DNA from: Malurus cyaneus samueli
Taxonomy: Eukaryota > Chordata > Aves > Passeriformes > Maluridae
Direction of reading: 5' to 3'
DNA: 64,000 nucleotides
Assembly: GCA_009741485.1 (NCBI GenBank)
Contig: CM019219.1
Location: 1,824,925 to 1,888,924 of the forward strand
In this document: in pieces, positions 12,289 through 23,691 of the stretch
Layout: each line of letters starts with the position of its first letter
How positions within the stretch are numbered: the first letter of the stretch is position 1
Program-made: the position numbers and the translations under genes
The notes under the pieces: model-generated
What the model saw: the letters and a program-made list of their open reading frames with translations, nothing else
The model's database searches: none
Told to the model about the DNA's origin: nothing

Positions 12289-12807
12289 TGCTTCTGGAAG
12301 CAAAGTGAAGATGCCTCCATGAGTTATCCAAAGTGTTTCATGGATATATTTATATCAGCTTTCCAGCCCTGAATTTGGCTGCAGTCTGACTTCTAACAAG
12401 GCATCAGCTTGACAGAAGGAATGATCTGAACAAAAGCCAGCCCACAGACGAGCTCTGAACTGCATCATGGATTGCCCCAAGAAAACAAACCCACGTGGAC
12501 TCGCAGCGTGATGGCAGAGCAAATGCTAAATGAATATACATTTGTGAGCACAAAATGTCAGTGCAGGCCAACTGAAAGGGAAAAATAACTTACAGGCTAC
12601 GGGAAAATGGGCACTCGCTGCTACTGCAAGCATTAATTAACCCCAGCACAGCACCAGCCAGGCAGTTAATCCCACTCTTTTCACAGGGCTGTGTGTAAAA
12701 TAATGCAGCAGAAGGATGTAAAACAGTGCTTTAGCCTACAGGAAACAGGAATGCTGGAGGTCAGCCTAGGTCAAGTGAAAGCTGAGGTTAGAAAACATCA
12801 GGAAGAA

Positions 12808-12980
12808 GATCAAATGAGGGTGCCCAGAGATCCCCTGGATCCCTGGCAGTGCCCAAGGCCAGGCTGGACACTGGGGCTGGGAGCAGCCTGGGATTGTGGA
12901 AGATGCCCCTGCCATAGCAGGGGTGGCACTGGATGGATTTAAGGTCATTTCCAACCCAAACCATTCTGTGATTCCCTTAT
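12808..12980 (+). mobile_element. CR1 LINE 3' fragment (intron 18)
   Basis: Sense-oriented on the plus strand: GCCCAAGGCCAGGCTGGACA, then GGTCATTTCCAACCCAAACC and TTCTGTGATTCCC. Confidence 0.9.
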
Positions 12981-15646
12981 TTCCAACTGCAAAGGATTTC
13001 AACAAGCACCCAGCCTGCAGAGTACCCAAGAGCAGCTTTGTTTTACTCCTGTAATTTATGATTCTATTGGCTGCATGTGAAGGTTTTCTTTTACAGGATT
13101 ATTGAACAATTGGAACCAGGCAGCCCAAGTTGCTGGCTCTCTGCTTTCCCTCTCCTGCACCCACACAAAAGCTCCCCTACAGATCACCCAAATTTTTCTA
13201 AAAGCCCAGTCACTGAATGAAGTCAGGGAACATTCCCCCTCTAACTAAATTCCCATCTGTTCTTTGAAATTATCTGCCTTCTTGACTTTAACACTGGCTT
13301 TTCCCCTCTGCGTGATTTTTATTTTGATTCAGTGCTCAGATCTTCACGTTTTATGCCACTATAGCATTTGAATTTGTCACGTGTGTGTTGTTTTTGTTTT
13401 GTTTTTTGTTTTTTTTTTTAATTATCAACTGTGCCAACTAAGTCAAGTTCCTCCTAACTCTTTTCCAAAAGCCTGGCATCAGAAATTCCTGGAATGAGCC
13501 TCAGAGGTACCCTGGATGCTCCCAACAGCAAATCCACAATGACAGCACCAGCCAGCTCCCTGCTATCAATAACTGACCATTTCTCCAACCACCCCATTAA
13601 TCCAACTTCAGCTCTGCTCCCATCACCCCAAGAACAAAAATACACCCTAAAAGTCCTGGAAAAGACACCAGGAGGATTTCCTTCCACAGGCACTGAGGGG
13701 TTTTTGCTCCTCCTCCTCCTCAAAATCAACTGCAAAATCCAGGAAAAGGCTGGGGAATGTCCTGCTCTAATAAATCCTGCTCAAATCACTAAAAACTGCT
13801 CAAGTGTTAACTGAATATACCCTTCATCCCATCACTTTCTCTCCAAGCCTCACCAATGGCCAAGTTGATTATTTTGAAGCCTTTCCCATGCTAAGGACAT
13901 CGATTACTGACAGAAAAGCAACATTAATAACTCACAGCTCACCAAGAAGTCTCTGCCCCATCAAACCCCAGGCAGAAAAAGCCAGATGACTTATTTTTAG
14001 TAATTCTGAAAGCATGTGAGTCTTAAAGCCAGTTCTAAGGTAGTTATGGAGGGTGAACAAAGAACTAAAATAGATAACCAAAAGGAGAAAACTCGTGTTT
14101 TGGTAAGTGAGGACAATAATGGATTTTTGCCTATTTGTTTTTGAGAAAGTTAAAGGAGGAATACTAACCAACCCTTTCACAAAACTTAAAATCAGCCCCA
14201 GAAATTTCCATCTGAAAAGCACTGCCAATTTTTAGATGAAAACTGATGCTTGTGGGAGGAATTTAATGATGATTTTTTTGTTGTTTTGGTTCTTTTCTGC
14301 TCACTGACACATGGTGATCTTGCTTAATAATGTCACAGCACTCTGAAGGAAGAGAGAAAACTTTGGCAACTCTGAGGAAGAGTCTCAGAGACAACACAGT
14401 TAACAGCAGCATTAAACAAAGATCAGCCTTTCAAAGCACACCGTATGTAAATCAAGCCCCAAACAATGCTCAGGCTCAATTTTAACAGCAGTTCTATGAG
14501 TTCACATCAATATATTGATCACTGTGAAATACTTTTAACCACTAACAAGGAAAGAGTGAGGGAAAAACCAGCCCTGCTTTTCCAACAAAAAGCAGTTTCA
14601 TTGCAGATGGAGAGCGCGGGATCCAACAAGCCCCGGTCCCATCGAGCTGCAATCCCATCTTTGCTGGGAAATCCTACAACCACATCCCAGTTTTTTTGTT
14701 TTTTTTTTTTTTCCCAGCTGAACACCCTGTGAGGCTCAAGGCTGCCAGAACTGCAGTGGCTCTGATGTGCTCTGCATACGAAAGAGCTGGGATGCGCTCG
14801 GAGACACCGCTGGAAACACCGCAATCCACGCCAGAACCCAGCAGGGACATCCCCCAGGATTGTCACCAGAGAGGACTAGTGAACGTGGCAACCTCGTGGG
14901 GATGGCCAGCAGCCCCCCAGAGAGCCACCCTGAGTCACAGCAATGAGTCAATCCCCGTGGAATGACCCTCCTACGCCTAACAAGGGATCGCTCCATGGCA
15001 ACCAAGCACAAAAACCACACGTGGAGCATGGGCTGCAAATGGGAAATATTGCCTGTGGTGGCTCCCACTGGTTTCTTCACAGCCTGGGGATGTGCTCAGC
15101 CAGCTGACAAACACACGGGGAAAATGCACAGGAAGGAACAAATGAGCCAAGGCCACTGCTGGGAAGGGATGGGAATATGGGAACGACCTCCAGGCAACAC
15201 ATCCTCCCCTCACATCCCTTCTGAACACCAGGAGAGAGCACCAGAGCTTCCCTCAGCCCTGAGATGTGGATACTACACCTTGGAGTAACATCAACAGCTG
15301 ATTTGGAGGCAGGGTTATAGTATTGCCTTCTCCTGAAATCAAACTCATCCATTCCTCACTGCTGTTACAGCCAAGGAGAAGGAAAATGCCACAGATCCTG
15401 CGTGAAGGGCACCTCAGGAAAAGTGTGAACTACACAGGAAACAAAACCTCTGCTCCCATTAATCTGGAATTTGACTGCTCTGGATCAAATCAGAGCCTGC
15501 GGGATGGATCACACATTCAGCCACCCAAAGTTTTGTGGAAAGCAGCCCCCATCCAGACCCAGGAACGGGGATGGGGCAGGCAGGAGAGCCAGCACACAGC
15601 TCCCAATTCCTGCAAGAGCAGCACTGCAGCAGCTCTGAGCACTCAC

Positions 15647-15830
15647 CATTCTGGGTCAGCTTGGTGGAACACACCAGAGTGGAGATCTGGAAGGAATCCT
15701 TGCTGATGGTGCAGCTGCCCAGGTTCTGCATGCTCTTCCCTGTGGCCGAGTGACCCTTCTCCTCCAGTTCTATTTTCGTGGAGGGCAGACTCAGATAGGT
15801 CGAGGCATCCTCCAGCTTCTTGGCTTCTGC
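15647..15830 (-). CDS. DOCK1: DOCK1 coding exon 18 (residues 577-637, end of DHR-1)
   Basis: The longest exon here (184 nt). It encodes AEAKKLEDASTYLSLPSTKI, ELEEKGHSATGKSMQNLGSC, TISKDSFQISTLVCSTKLTQ and N plus one base. The YLSLPSTK strand and DSFQISTLVCSTKLTQN finish DHR-1. Differences from remembered human include AST/AAT, KIE/KAE and MQN/MQS. Acceptor CACCCCTGCAG|GC, donor AATG|GTGAGT. Confidence 0.97.
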
Positions 15831-16220
15831 CTGCAGGGGTGTTTGAAACACAGCAGGAGAAAACATCCAGTAAATAAGAATTTTTTAGCATTTATACATT
15901 TAACATTTTCTTCAGTTTGGAGCTATCAAATAGATCTTTAACAATGTTAATTTGGCATTAATGTGTCTGCACCAGAGCCAAGATGGGATTATTTAAAGGA
16001 CTACAGTAGGAACTTCTCCCAACCCACAAAGAACTCAACAACAAATGCCTTTGAAATTAAGTATATTAAAGTTTTAACACTCAATCTCCCAAATAAACCA
16101 ACCACATGGGACTTGCTGCTTGGTTTGATCTAACAGAAGTGTCCACAACACGTTTTCCTGTGTGGGACAGAATTCCCCAGAAGCCAGTCAGAGCTACCCA
16201 GTGGAAATTCAAAATTCTAC

Positions 16221-16324
16221 CTTGTAAACAATAAGGTCGTGCTCTCCATCTCTCAGAGTTGTCCCATCATATCTCATGAGCTTCACAAATGCCAGAGCAA
16301 ATATTTTCTCAGATTTATCTTTGG
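16221..16324 (-). CDS. DOCK1: DOCK1 coding exon 17 (residues 542-576, DHR-1)
   Basis: Encodes [20 protein letters not shown] then [15 protein letters not shown]. This is the FALAFVKLM strand and the [11 protein letters not shown] loop of DHR-1, apparently identical to mammalian DOCK1. Acceptor TTTTGTAACAG|CC, donor TACAAG|GTAGAA. Intron 17 (15831-16220, 390 bp) holds nothing recognisable. Confidence 0.97.
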
Positions 16325-17009
16325 CTGTTACAAAAAAAGAAAAATAAAAAAACTCACTACATAATTAAGAGTTTGATTCTTCAAACAGTCAGGACACCTA
16401 AATCCCACATTTAAACATGGGAGTGACCATAGCAAAGATCCTCATGTAAATTAAGTGTCAAAAAAATAGAGAATTCTTCTAAAAACAAGACAGAACCAAA
16501 AAAAAAAGGCAAAACGAATACATCAACAGTAACCAGATGCTTCATTTTTCTACATTCTGTTCTTTTGGAAAGCTTTATTAAGGCAACTTTTTAAAAACCC
16601 AACAGAAAAACTCAGGTTTTCAAAAAAATGGCAGGTTTGGTAGCTGGAATAAAGATCTAAACAGCAGCACTGAGGATCTCAGCAGAGCACTGAGCCCTGA
16701 GGACAGACATTTGGAGGGGGAACATTAGAAGCAAAATAAAAACCAGATCCATAATTGCAGATGAAGTGACAGTGTTTTGAAAGCTGACCCATTCTGCAGC
16801 CAACATGAACTAGAAAATGGATTCAGTTTGCTTTTCTCCAAATCTACTAGCAAAAGTTAAAAAAAACCAAAGTGACAGAGGAAGACTAAGACTTATCTCT
16901 AAGTTGAGAAAAAAACCAAAAGGAAAGTGTCACCATCTTGAAACAGCCCAAGGAGACTGGAAGAAAGCCCCAGAAGAGCCTCTTTTTAATATTTAAGAAT
17001 GCCTTCTTT

Positions 17010-17039
17010 AATATTTAGGCTTTAGCCAGCCTAAATATT
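17010..17039. repeat. Perfect 12-bp hairpin in intron 16
   Basis: AATATTTAGGCT, loop TTAGCC, then AGCCTAAATATT. Perfect arms, AT-rich, no T-run suggestive of a terminator; probably incidental. Confidence 0.7.
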
Positions 17040-17666
17040 TGAGTCATCATAACACATTTTTGACTCTATTAATCTGCAGCACACAATCCTGATTCTGATA
17101 ACAATGACACTGACTTTTGGCACATTGTTTTCCTAAAGAAGTATAATTACCTGAATTTTATTAATTAAATTTCTTCATCTGAAAGTCTTCAATTACTGAT
17201 GCTAAGCCAAGAGTCAACTCTTTTACACTTGCCTTTGTAAAGATCTTTACTGCTCCCTATTTAGCCACCTCTAAGGTATAGAATACCACAACCCTCTGAG
17301 TTACTAATAGAAAGCTTTATTCCATTAGTAAATTAGCAATACAAATCCATTATTCTCTTTGGAAAAAAAAAAAAAAAAACAAACTGGGCAGGGAAGGAAA
17401 ACCTTGATGAGGATAGGTAAGAGTAAGGAAGACATAAAGGGAAAAAAGAGCGAAGATGAAATGTAAAATAAAATGTCACAAAGTTAATCCTGCACTAGAA
17501 GAGATGATATGGATCAGTGATGGATTGGGGATGGCCATGCCCCAGGAAGCTGGCACTGCCAGGAAAGCCCACGGAGATGTGGGGGAAAAAAAGTGGCCCC
17601 ACAAGCCCTGAATCTGAAACTCAGCCAATTATTGTGTATGACTGAGTCCTAAGAAAAGAAAGGGAG

Positions 17667-17983
17667 TGTTAACAGCCTAGGTATAGAAGAATACCACAAC
17701 CTTAGCTACTTTTGAGAAAAAGAGGTTAGAATGTAGAATTGATAACACAAGTGGCTGAAAATTATAAACATTACTAATACTGTAGCTTTTGCAAACTCAC
17801 CAATCAAATACTGATTATTAATTAAACAGTTCTCTCTTAACCAATGTATATTTGATACAAATATATATACTAGTTGCTAAAGTAGATTAAAAAAGCTTAT
17901 CCCACAATAAAGTACTCTCTTTTTTCTCTCTCTTTTTCTGTGTGTTTTTGTGTCTGTTATTTTGTGTCATTGTTTGGCCAACA
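17667..17983 (+). mobile_element. LTR of an endogenous retrovirus-like element, copy 1 (intron 16)
   Basis: 317 bp bounded by TGTTAACAGC and GGCCAACA (short inverted TGTT/AACA ends). It contains an AATAAA signal at 17906-17911 followed by a T/CT-rich stretch. A purine run (AAGAAAAGAAAGGGAG) precedes it and resembles a polypurine tract, suggesting a 3' LTR or truncated copy rather than a clean solo LTR; no matching target duplication is visible. It is related along its length to the element at 41006-41311. No gag, pol or env frame is present. It is antisense to DOCK1 and ends 27 bp from exon 16. Confidence 0.75.
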
Positions 17984-18010
17984 GTGCCATGGAGAGCTGG
18001 AATCACTCAC

Positions 18011-18083
18011 AGTCCTGGGATGATCTGTGGCGGAAGGTGAACCTGAGGTGGCTGCGGTTCACATCCTCAATGGGGATTGCCAC
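18011..18083 (-). CDS. DOCK1: DOCK1 coding exon 16 (residues 518-541, DHR-1)
   Basis: Encodes VAIPIEDVNRSHLRFTFRHR then SSQD plus one base. HLRFTFRHRSS is a conserved DHR-1 core strand with basic residues. Acceptor CCTTGTGCAG|GT, donor GACT|GTGAGT. The donor lies only 27 bp from the 3' end of an LTR sitting in intron 16 in the opposite orientation. Confidence 0.97.
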
Positions 18084-18778
18084 CTGCACAAGGGAGAAAA
18101 TATCAGAAACAGCACCTTCAGCCTGTCCCAACCCCACCCAGACATCTTCAGCACTGCTCTGGCACTTCCAAAGGATTCATAAGTGACCATCCCAATGGCA
18201 CATCCATCCCCTGCCATTCCCCTTTCTGTTTAGGGTGGGACAAGGGACCATTGGAGAGAAAACTCTGGTGTGGGGAACAGCCCCAAGTGCCCTGGGAGCA
18301 CAGAGCCCCTGCTCCCACAGCTCCCAGACAGACTGAACACACCCCAGACTGACTGAGAATACCCCAAACAGCCCCAGCAGCCTCCTCTGCAATACCCAAA
18401 TTCATCAGTGAAGTGCAAAGGGATCACCCAGCAAAAGGAGTGAGACGAAAGCACAGCTCCCCAAAAGGGGAGGAGTTCAAAACTATGGCAAACAGGGTTC
18501 AGCCTCAGCATCCTGCTCCTCTAGGGCAGCTTCACGAAAATAGAGCAAACCATTGCTAAGGAGAAGCTGGAGTCACAGCAGCCCTCGTGACTGACAGATG
18601 AAATAAAATTCAATATGTTCTATTGTATTATTCAATATACAATGAAAATCAAAGCCTTGCTGAGCTGCTCCTCGCCCTGCTGAACACAAACATGGAATTT
18701 CCCCAGTTTTGTTTCATCCTGAAAGCTGCACCAATGGTACATTAACACCCAGAGAAGTTATTTCAGCAGCTTTAATAC

Positions 18779-18877
18779 CTTCACAGTCTCAAACCAGCGA
18801 GGCTGCTTCACTTGGTAATAGATCACTGATTTGTACTCTGAGATGGCTTCGTCCCCAGCACCAGGAAAAATAACATT
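18779..18877 (-). CDS. DOCK1: DOCK1 coding exon 15 (residues 485-517, DHR-1)
   Basis: Encodes [20 protein letters not shown] then [33 protein letters not shown] is the most recognisable DHR-1 signature. N replaces the H of human LEHVIFPG. Acceptor GTTTTTGCAG|AA, donor AAG|GTATTAAAG. Intron 15 (18084-18778) shows no recognisable repeat. Confidence 0.97.
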
Positions 18878-19174
18878 CTGCAAAAACAAACACAACAAGA
18901 AGTGTTTATGTCCCTTAAACTCCACTTTTTCACTCAAATCAACAAAAAATAAATCAGTGAAGTGGGTCAGAGTAAGAGACTGGCTCTTGCTCAGAGCTCC
19001 TCGTGAAATTGGTATCAAAGTGCAGGTATTGATAAGGCAAGATGTATTTAATGATGACAAAAGTTTGGCTGGAAATAAAAACTGGGACCTTAAGCTGACA
19101 AATACAGATGTTGAAAAGGCTTAACCTGATATGTATCAAAATCAAAAAGCCCCAGACATTAAATACTTTAATAC

Positions 19175-19299
19175 CTCCAATCTTTTACCATCTTCATCAT
19201 AAACAGACACCGTGACTTCCACATTCTTTGCCGTGGTTTTACTGCCTTTGTCAAAATCTCCCTGCACCAAGGTGACGTAGATGTCATTCCGAACGTCAC
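19175..19299 (-). CDS. DOCK1: DOCK1 coding exon 14 (residues 443-484, start of DHR-1)
   Basis: Encodes [40 protein letters not shown] and [15 protein letters not shown] is the first strand of the C2-like DHR-1 domain, which binds PtdIns(3,4,5)P3 and brings the exchange factor to the membrane. It appears identical to mammalian DOCK1. Acceptor TTCCCTCGTAG|GT. The donor GAG|GTATTAAAG lacks the usual G at +5 and is the same nonamer used by exon 15. Intron 14 (18878-19174) is 297 bp. Confidence 0.97.
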
Positions 19300-21210
19300 C
19301 TACGAGGGAAGGCACAGACAAAATAACCCAAATTTCACAACAAACCCAGATTTGTGAAGCCAAGGACACACAGAAACAATGTGGCAAAACATTTCCAACA
19401 CCCCAGTTCCACTCATTTTATTTTTAAACAATTTCTTTCAGTATTCACTCGGAAGTGTTAAATTATTATGGAAACTACAGGAAAAATAAAAGGGCTTTAA
19501 TAACTTTTTTAATGTTAGAAACTTAATGCATTACTTTATTTTCTGGCCAGAATATGTAATAGAAATTACTTCATCTACACATAGCCCAGGTGTGTAGAGA
19601 ATCATTTTATGACACATCAATTTTGTAAGAGTCCTTTTTAAAATTTTATGCAGTTAAAACTTACAGAACTTTACTGGTTTAATATCTATTGGTCTAACAC
19701 TGCATAGTTTTCAGTATTTGGGTTTTTATTGGATCTGGATTTTTTACTTCTGATGTTAATTAGATTTTTTCAATTTCTCTTTTCTTAGATTAGGTGCTTC
19801 TGATCACTTCAGGGGGAGATTTGGGGCTGATTTTCATTAATGACCGTTGATGATTGCTGATGGTTCTTATTTTTGTGTTATTTCTAGTCTGTTGTTCTAG
19901 TCTGTCAAGCTCATAAGGTTTTCCTTAGTGGAACAATCTCTTGGAAAGAGACTTTAGTGCCCTTCTCTCAAGGCAAAAGGCAAACAAAATCTTTGACTAA
20001 TGTTACATAAAATTTTTTTAACTGGTGTAGTTTTCAACAAAGCATGTGTTTCAACACAGTCAATTCATAAATTTATTTAAAATATGATGGTATCTGCAAT
20101 TTAAAATATTTTAACCTATGCTAAATATAAAAGAAATCATAAATAAAACTATATTAATATAATATAACACCTACATATAAATGTTAATATTATACCTACA
20201 GGAAAATATAAATACAAAAATATTTTAACCTGTAATATTATAACTACAAGAAGTCTGTAATTTCTTACATCAGAAAGAGGTTTGATGTTTTCACTCCCTT
20301 GGGGGCTGCAGAGGGAGGACTGTATTTAGATTTATGTCTCAAAATGCTCCACAGCTCCACCCCAATCCAACTGAAATTTTCAAAATGAGCAGGGGAGAAG
20401 AGGGATTTCCAATGATTCCATCAGGCAGACAGTTAATGAGCCAACACAGGATCCAAACAAGGTGTGAGGCACTCACAGCGTCCTGCAGAGGCTGGGAAAC
20501 ATCTGGCAGCCACATCTGGCAGCAGCCAGGGGACACCTGGAACTGGGAGGGGTTTTGGGAACACCCCTGGAGCCTCCAGAGCCCATCAATCTGCACAGGG
20601 CTCTGCTCTGGCTTAGGGCTGTCGGTATTTTTTGAGAAGCACCACAGTTTTGGGGTTTTTTTAGGATTTTTTTTTTTTTTGCAAGCACCTGAACAGCCAC
20701 CAAATAATTTTTTTTTTTAAAAAAGATGATGTGGCTCTCTTGAAATGCATTCTCCAAATCCAGCTTGCTATCTCTAAATCAATCTGGTTCCTCTGCAAAC
20801 CTTTCTGCTTTGGATTCAGCACTGCAGAGGGGTTTTACATATGCCCTTGCTGTGGGGCTAACACAAAGCGTGTCCTTTGTGCACGTTTTCTTCACTGGAA
20901 AAGGACAATTCCCACTGCCACTGGGATTTCCTGTCTTCTTGAAGGGGGTGGGAGCTTCATTTATTGATGCAGTTATTACCAAGGTATTTTGCATTTACTT
21001 TAAATCAGACAGCATTTTGACAATCCCTTTTTAATGCACACTATACCTTAAATTTAATTTTTTGTTCCTCCAAAACCTTCCATACATACAGACATTTAAA
21101 GCAGGGTAAAATGCAAATTTTTTTTAATATACTTTTATATATTTAACATATAAATATATAAACTTTAGCATCAATGTCAAAACACACCACTAATTCCCAC
21201 AGAGCCTTAC
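19300..21210 (-). other. Intron 13 (1911 bp)
   Basis: AT-rich throughout, especially 20090-20270 and 21110-21170; T-runs near 20667 and 20709. No transposable element recognised. Confidence 0.8.
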
Positions 21211-21336
21211 CAGGCATGATAATCTCAGGGAAACCCATTTTCCGAGCCACTGCTGTTGACCTGTCCACCAAGTGTGGAAACTCTTTCCTAATCTGATGGA
21301 TATCTCCTGGAAGAAGTTTCAAAGTCACCCACAGAC
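21211..21336 (-). CDS. DOCK1: DOCK1 coding exon 13 (residues 401-442)
   Basis: Encodes [40 protein letters not shown] and MP plus one base. It sits immediately before DHR-1. RSTAVARKM here resembles DOCK5 (RSTAIARKM) more than remembered human DOCK1 (RTTAVARKT). Acceptor GCACAACAG|GT, donor CCTG|GTAAGG. Confidence 0.97.
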
Positions 21337-23548
21337 CTGTTGTGCAAAAACAAAAAAAAAGCAAACCACAAAGTCATGAATTTTGCCAGGATTTACTCTT
21401 AGATACCACAGATTTATTTCTACAAATTTACAGATTTATTTTTTCAAATTCTATTTACAAATATTGAAAAATTCAAGAATGTTAAAATAATTATGATACA
21501 TTAACTGCTCTCTTCCTTTACAAAAGAAGTTGAAGTATTTTTGAAAAAATCCCATCATTTCACATAAAAATGTGAGTATCCAGAACTATTTCTGATTATG
21601 TTCCAAGTCCTTTATAATGAAATGTTTCTTTTCCATGGGGAAAAAAAGAGAGGGAAGGATGATCTGCATGGAAAAACCCAAATATTCCAAGCAAGCAGCT
21701 CCATACCCCAAAGTGACTGATCACCACCCCCATAAAAGTTGTTTTTACTGCTCTGAGCACAGAGAAATCCACAGCATCAGCTTCACACAGTTGATGTTTT
21801 TTCTGCTCAGCAGCAGAAGCAGCCACTAAAAAGCTGCTGCCTGCCAACCAACATCAGGCACATTTGTTACAGGAAAAAAGAAAAATGCCAAAGTGGAAAA
21901 AAAAACCCCATAAAAATAAAAAAAAAAATCCCAACCCAAAGAAGTCTCCCACTTGCTGAAGTGGCTGGCAATCAAGTTTAAACACAAAATAATCACAGCA
22001 GCAATTTGCAGAAGAAAATCCTAAAATTAAAATCTGCAAAAAATACCCCAAAAATATTCATCTATGAAACAAATTGTGGGTTACCCCGTGACAAAATTAA
22101 CTGTACATTCATTTTGTGTACACTTGGCAGCTCGTCCTTTCCCTGATATCTCTCTCAGAGTTTCTGGGCTGACTTGGTGCCAGGGATGGCTCTGACAGCT
22201 GCTTTTTCACTGCACAGCAACTGTACCTGCCCTGCCTGCCTAAGAAACAACTTTTCTTCCTTTTTTCTGTTTGCTTGGGCACTCTTTTTTTATGGAGAGA
22301 TTTTGGAATGAATCAAAGGAACAAATGTTTCCTCCTTTTGGCTACAAGTGAAAGCAAGGGGGGGAAAACAGATAAAACTTCATTAGCTAAAGGAGGATCT
22401 AAAAATAAGGTTTATGTAAAATTTTGTTTGCTATTAATGAGTGAAAACATCAGGGAGAAGTGTGTAATTTTCCTTGGGGTTGGTCAGATGTGGAGTGATG
22501 GATATTCACACACAGTGTTTGAGGGAAACTCTGCATTAAACAGTGTAATTCCTTTTTAATGCAGAATTTCAAGAAAATTTTGAAGCCAGTAGAGCAATAA
22601 CTGGACAAACAGGCATGACTGTGAGAATTCATAGACACTAAGAAATGAATCAACCCTGGAGGAGGGACCACAGAAGGTTCCAGAAGGGTGCCTTGGCTCT
22701 GGCTCCCTCCTCACCTCCTGCCAGCTCAGCTCGCCTGGAGAGGGAGCAAAACGCAGCAAGGGCAGGTGAAGAGGGGAAAAAAAAAGAGAAGGAAGAGAAT
22801 AAATCATTCCTTCAGCATGGACAGGGCAAACCCACAGCTCACAGGCACAGGAGATGAGTCCTTGGGCCATCACCTCCAAAATCAGTCACAGGACAGGAGG
22901 GGGTGGAAGGGAGCTCTGGGATCAGCCAGTCCTGTCAAGAGGAGCAGGGGACACAGGGACAAGGGGCAGGGGACACAGGAATGTGTCCAGGGGGATTGGG
23001 AACATCTCCAGAGGGGGACACCCCACACCTTCCCTTGGCAGCCATTCCAGGGCTCTGCCACTCTCATGGAAGTTCTCCTCATGGTGAGGTGGAACTCATT
23101 TTGTTTTAGTTCAGGGTCATTGCTCCTCACCCTGAAAAGAGCCTGGCACCATCCTCTGGATATATTGATATGGAACAATGAGATCCCCTCTCAGTCTGCT
23201 CCTCCACAGAATAACCAGGGGAGAGAGATCACAGAGATCCCAACCCTCGACCATCTCTGTGGCCTCCTCTGCACCCTCCCCATCAGGATGTTTTGTATTT
23301 TGGAATACAAAACCATCCAAGAGCTGAGCAGTGATACAGCCTGTCCACAGGGCAGAGGGATGAGCAGGACAAACCCTAAAGGGCAGGGAAGGGACGAACA
23401 ACCAAACAATTTCCAGATTCCCACATCCCAGCAACAAAAAGGGCAAAGAAAAATTCCCCAAGAGAGGAAACAAAAGGAGAAATCTTAACCCACAACACCA
23501 CACTAAAAACATCACAAATCACAAACCCCGGCAGAGCGCGGTACCTAC
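21337..23548 (-). other. Intron 12 (2212 bp)
   Basis: CR1 at 22885-23400; A-rich stretch near 21897-21930. Otherwise nothing recognised. Confidence 0.8.
22885..23400 (-). mobile_element. Longer CR1 LINE fragment (intron 12)
   Basis: About 500 bp of CR1 3' region: GGTGGAAGGGAGCTCTGGGA, CATTCCAGGGCTCTGCCACT, GAGATCCCCTCTCAGTCTGC. It ends about 150 bp before exon 12's donor. Confidence 0.75.
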
Positions 23549-23691
23549 CCTGCCCCTTGTGGTTGACTTCTTTGGCAGCAATCACTTTGTTTATAACAGT
23601 CTGCAGGAAATCATTCTCCCCTGCCACCCTGGGTGAAAAACGGGATGATATGTTCAGCTGCTTGTGTCGAATGGCGTCACCCAACGCTAGC
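23549..23691 (-). CDS. DOCK1: DOCK1 coding exon 12, long form (residues 353-400)
   Basis: The long form uses acceptor CATCCTCCAG|GC (exon edge 23691); the short form uses CACCCAG|GG (edge 23628). The two differ by exactly 63 nt = 21 codons, starting LALGDAIRHK. Both keep the frame and give ...FQP then either LALG... or VAGENDF. The short form matches canonical mammalian DOCK1. The long form matches the length difference between the 1865- and 1886-residue human isoforms and aligns with the constitutive insert in DOCK5 (IRxxQLxxS...GEN). The exon ends NKVIAAKEVNHKGQ plus one base, donor CAGG|GTAGGT. Confidence 0.93.
23629..23691 (-). promoter_or_regulatory. DOCK1: Alternative 3' splice-site segment of DOCK1 exon 12
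   Basis: This 63-nt segment is included or skipped depending on which acceptor is used. The proximal acceptor of the short form is preceded by the pyrimidine-rich CCCGTTTTTCACCCAG. The distal one has a weaker tract with several purines. The segment is free of stops in the DOCK1 frame and encodes a basic, polar stretch just ahead of VAGENDF. Confidence 0.8.

Larger units (their letters stand above)
10841..15646 (-). other. Intron 18 (4806 bp)
   Basis: CR1 pieces at 11703-11770 and 12808-12980, A43 at 12246, T-rich runs near 13390-13420 and 14694-14713. Otherwise plain intron. Confidence 0.85.
16325..18010 (-). other. Intron 16 (1686 bp)
   Basis: Contains the LTR at 17667-17983, a 12-bp hairpin at 17010-17039 and an A17 run near 17364. 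The bases 17500-17666 may be remnant internal sequence of the LTR element. Confidence 0.8.

Noticed and set aside
17010..17039. The 12-bp hairpin as a transcription terminator or microRNA precursor
   Set aside because: No T-run follows and the stem is far too short for a pre-miRNA.
22688..23488. 266-codon plus-strand frame
   Set aside because: Covers a CR1 element in antisense and neighbouring intron; no homology recognised to any protein.
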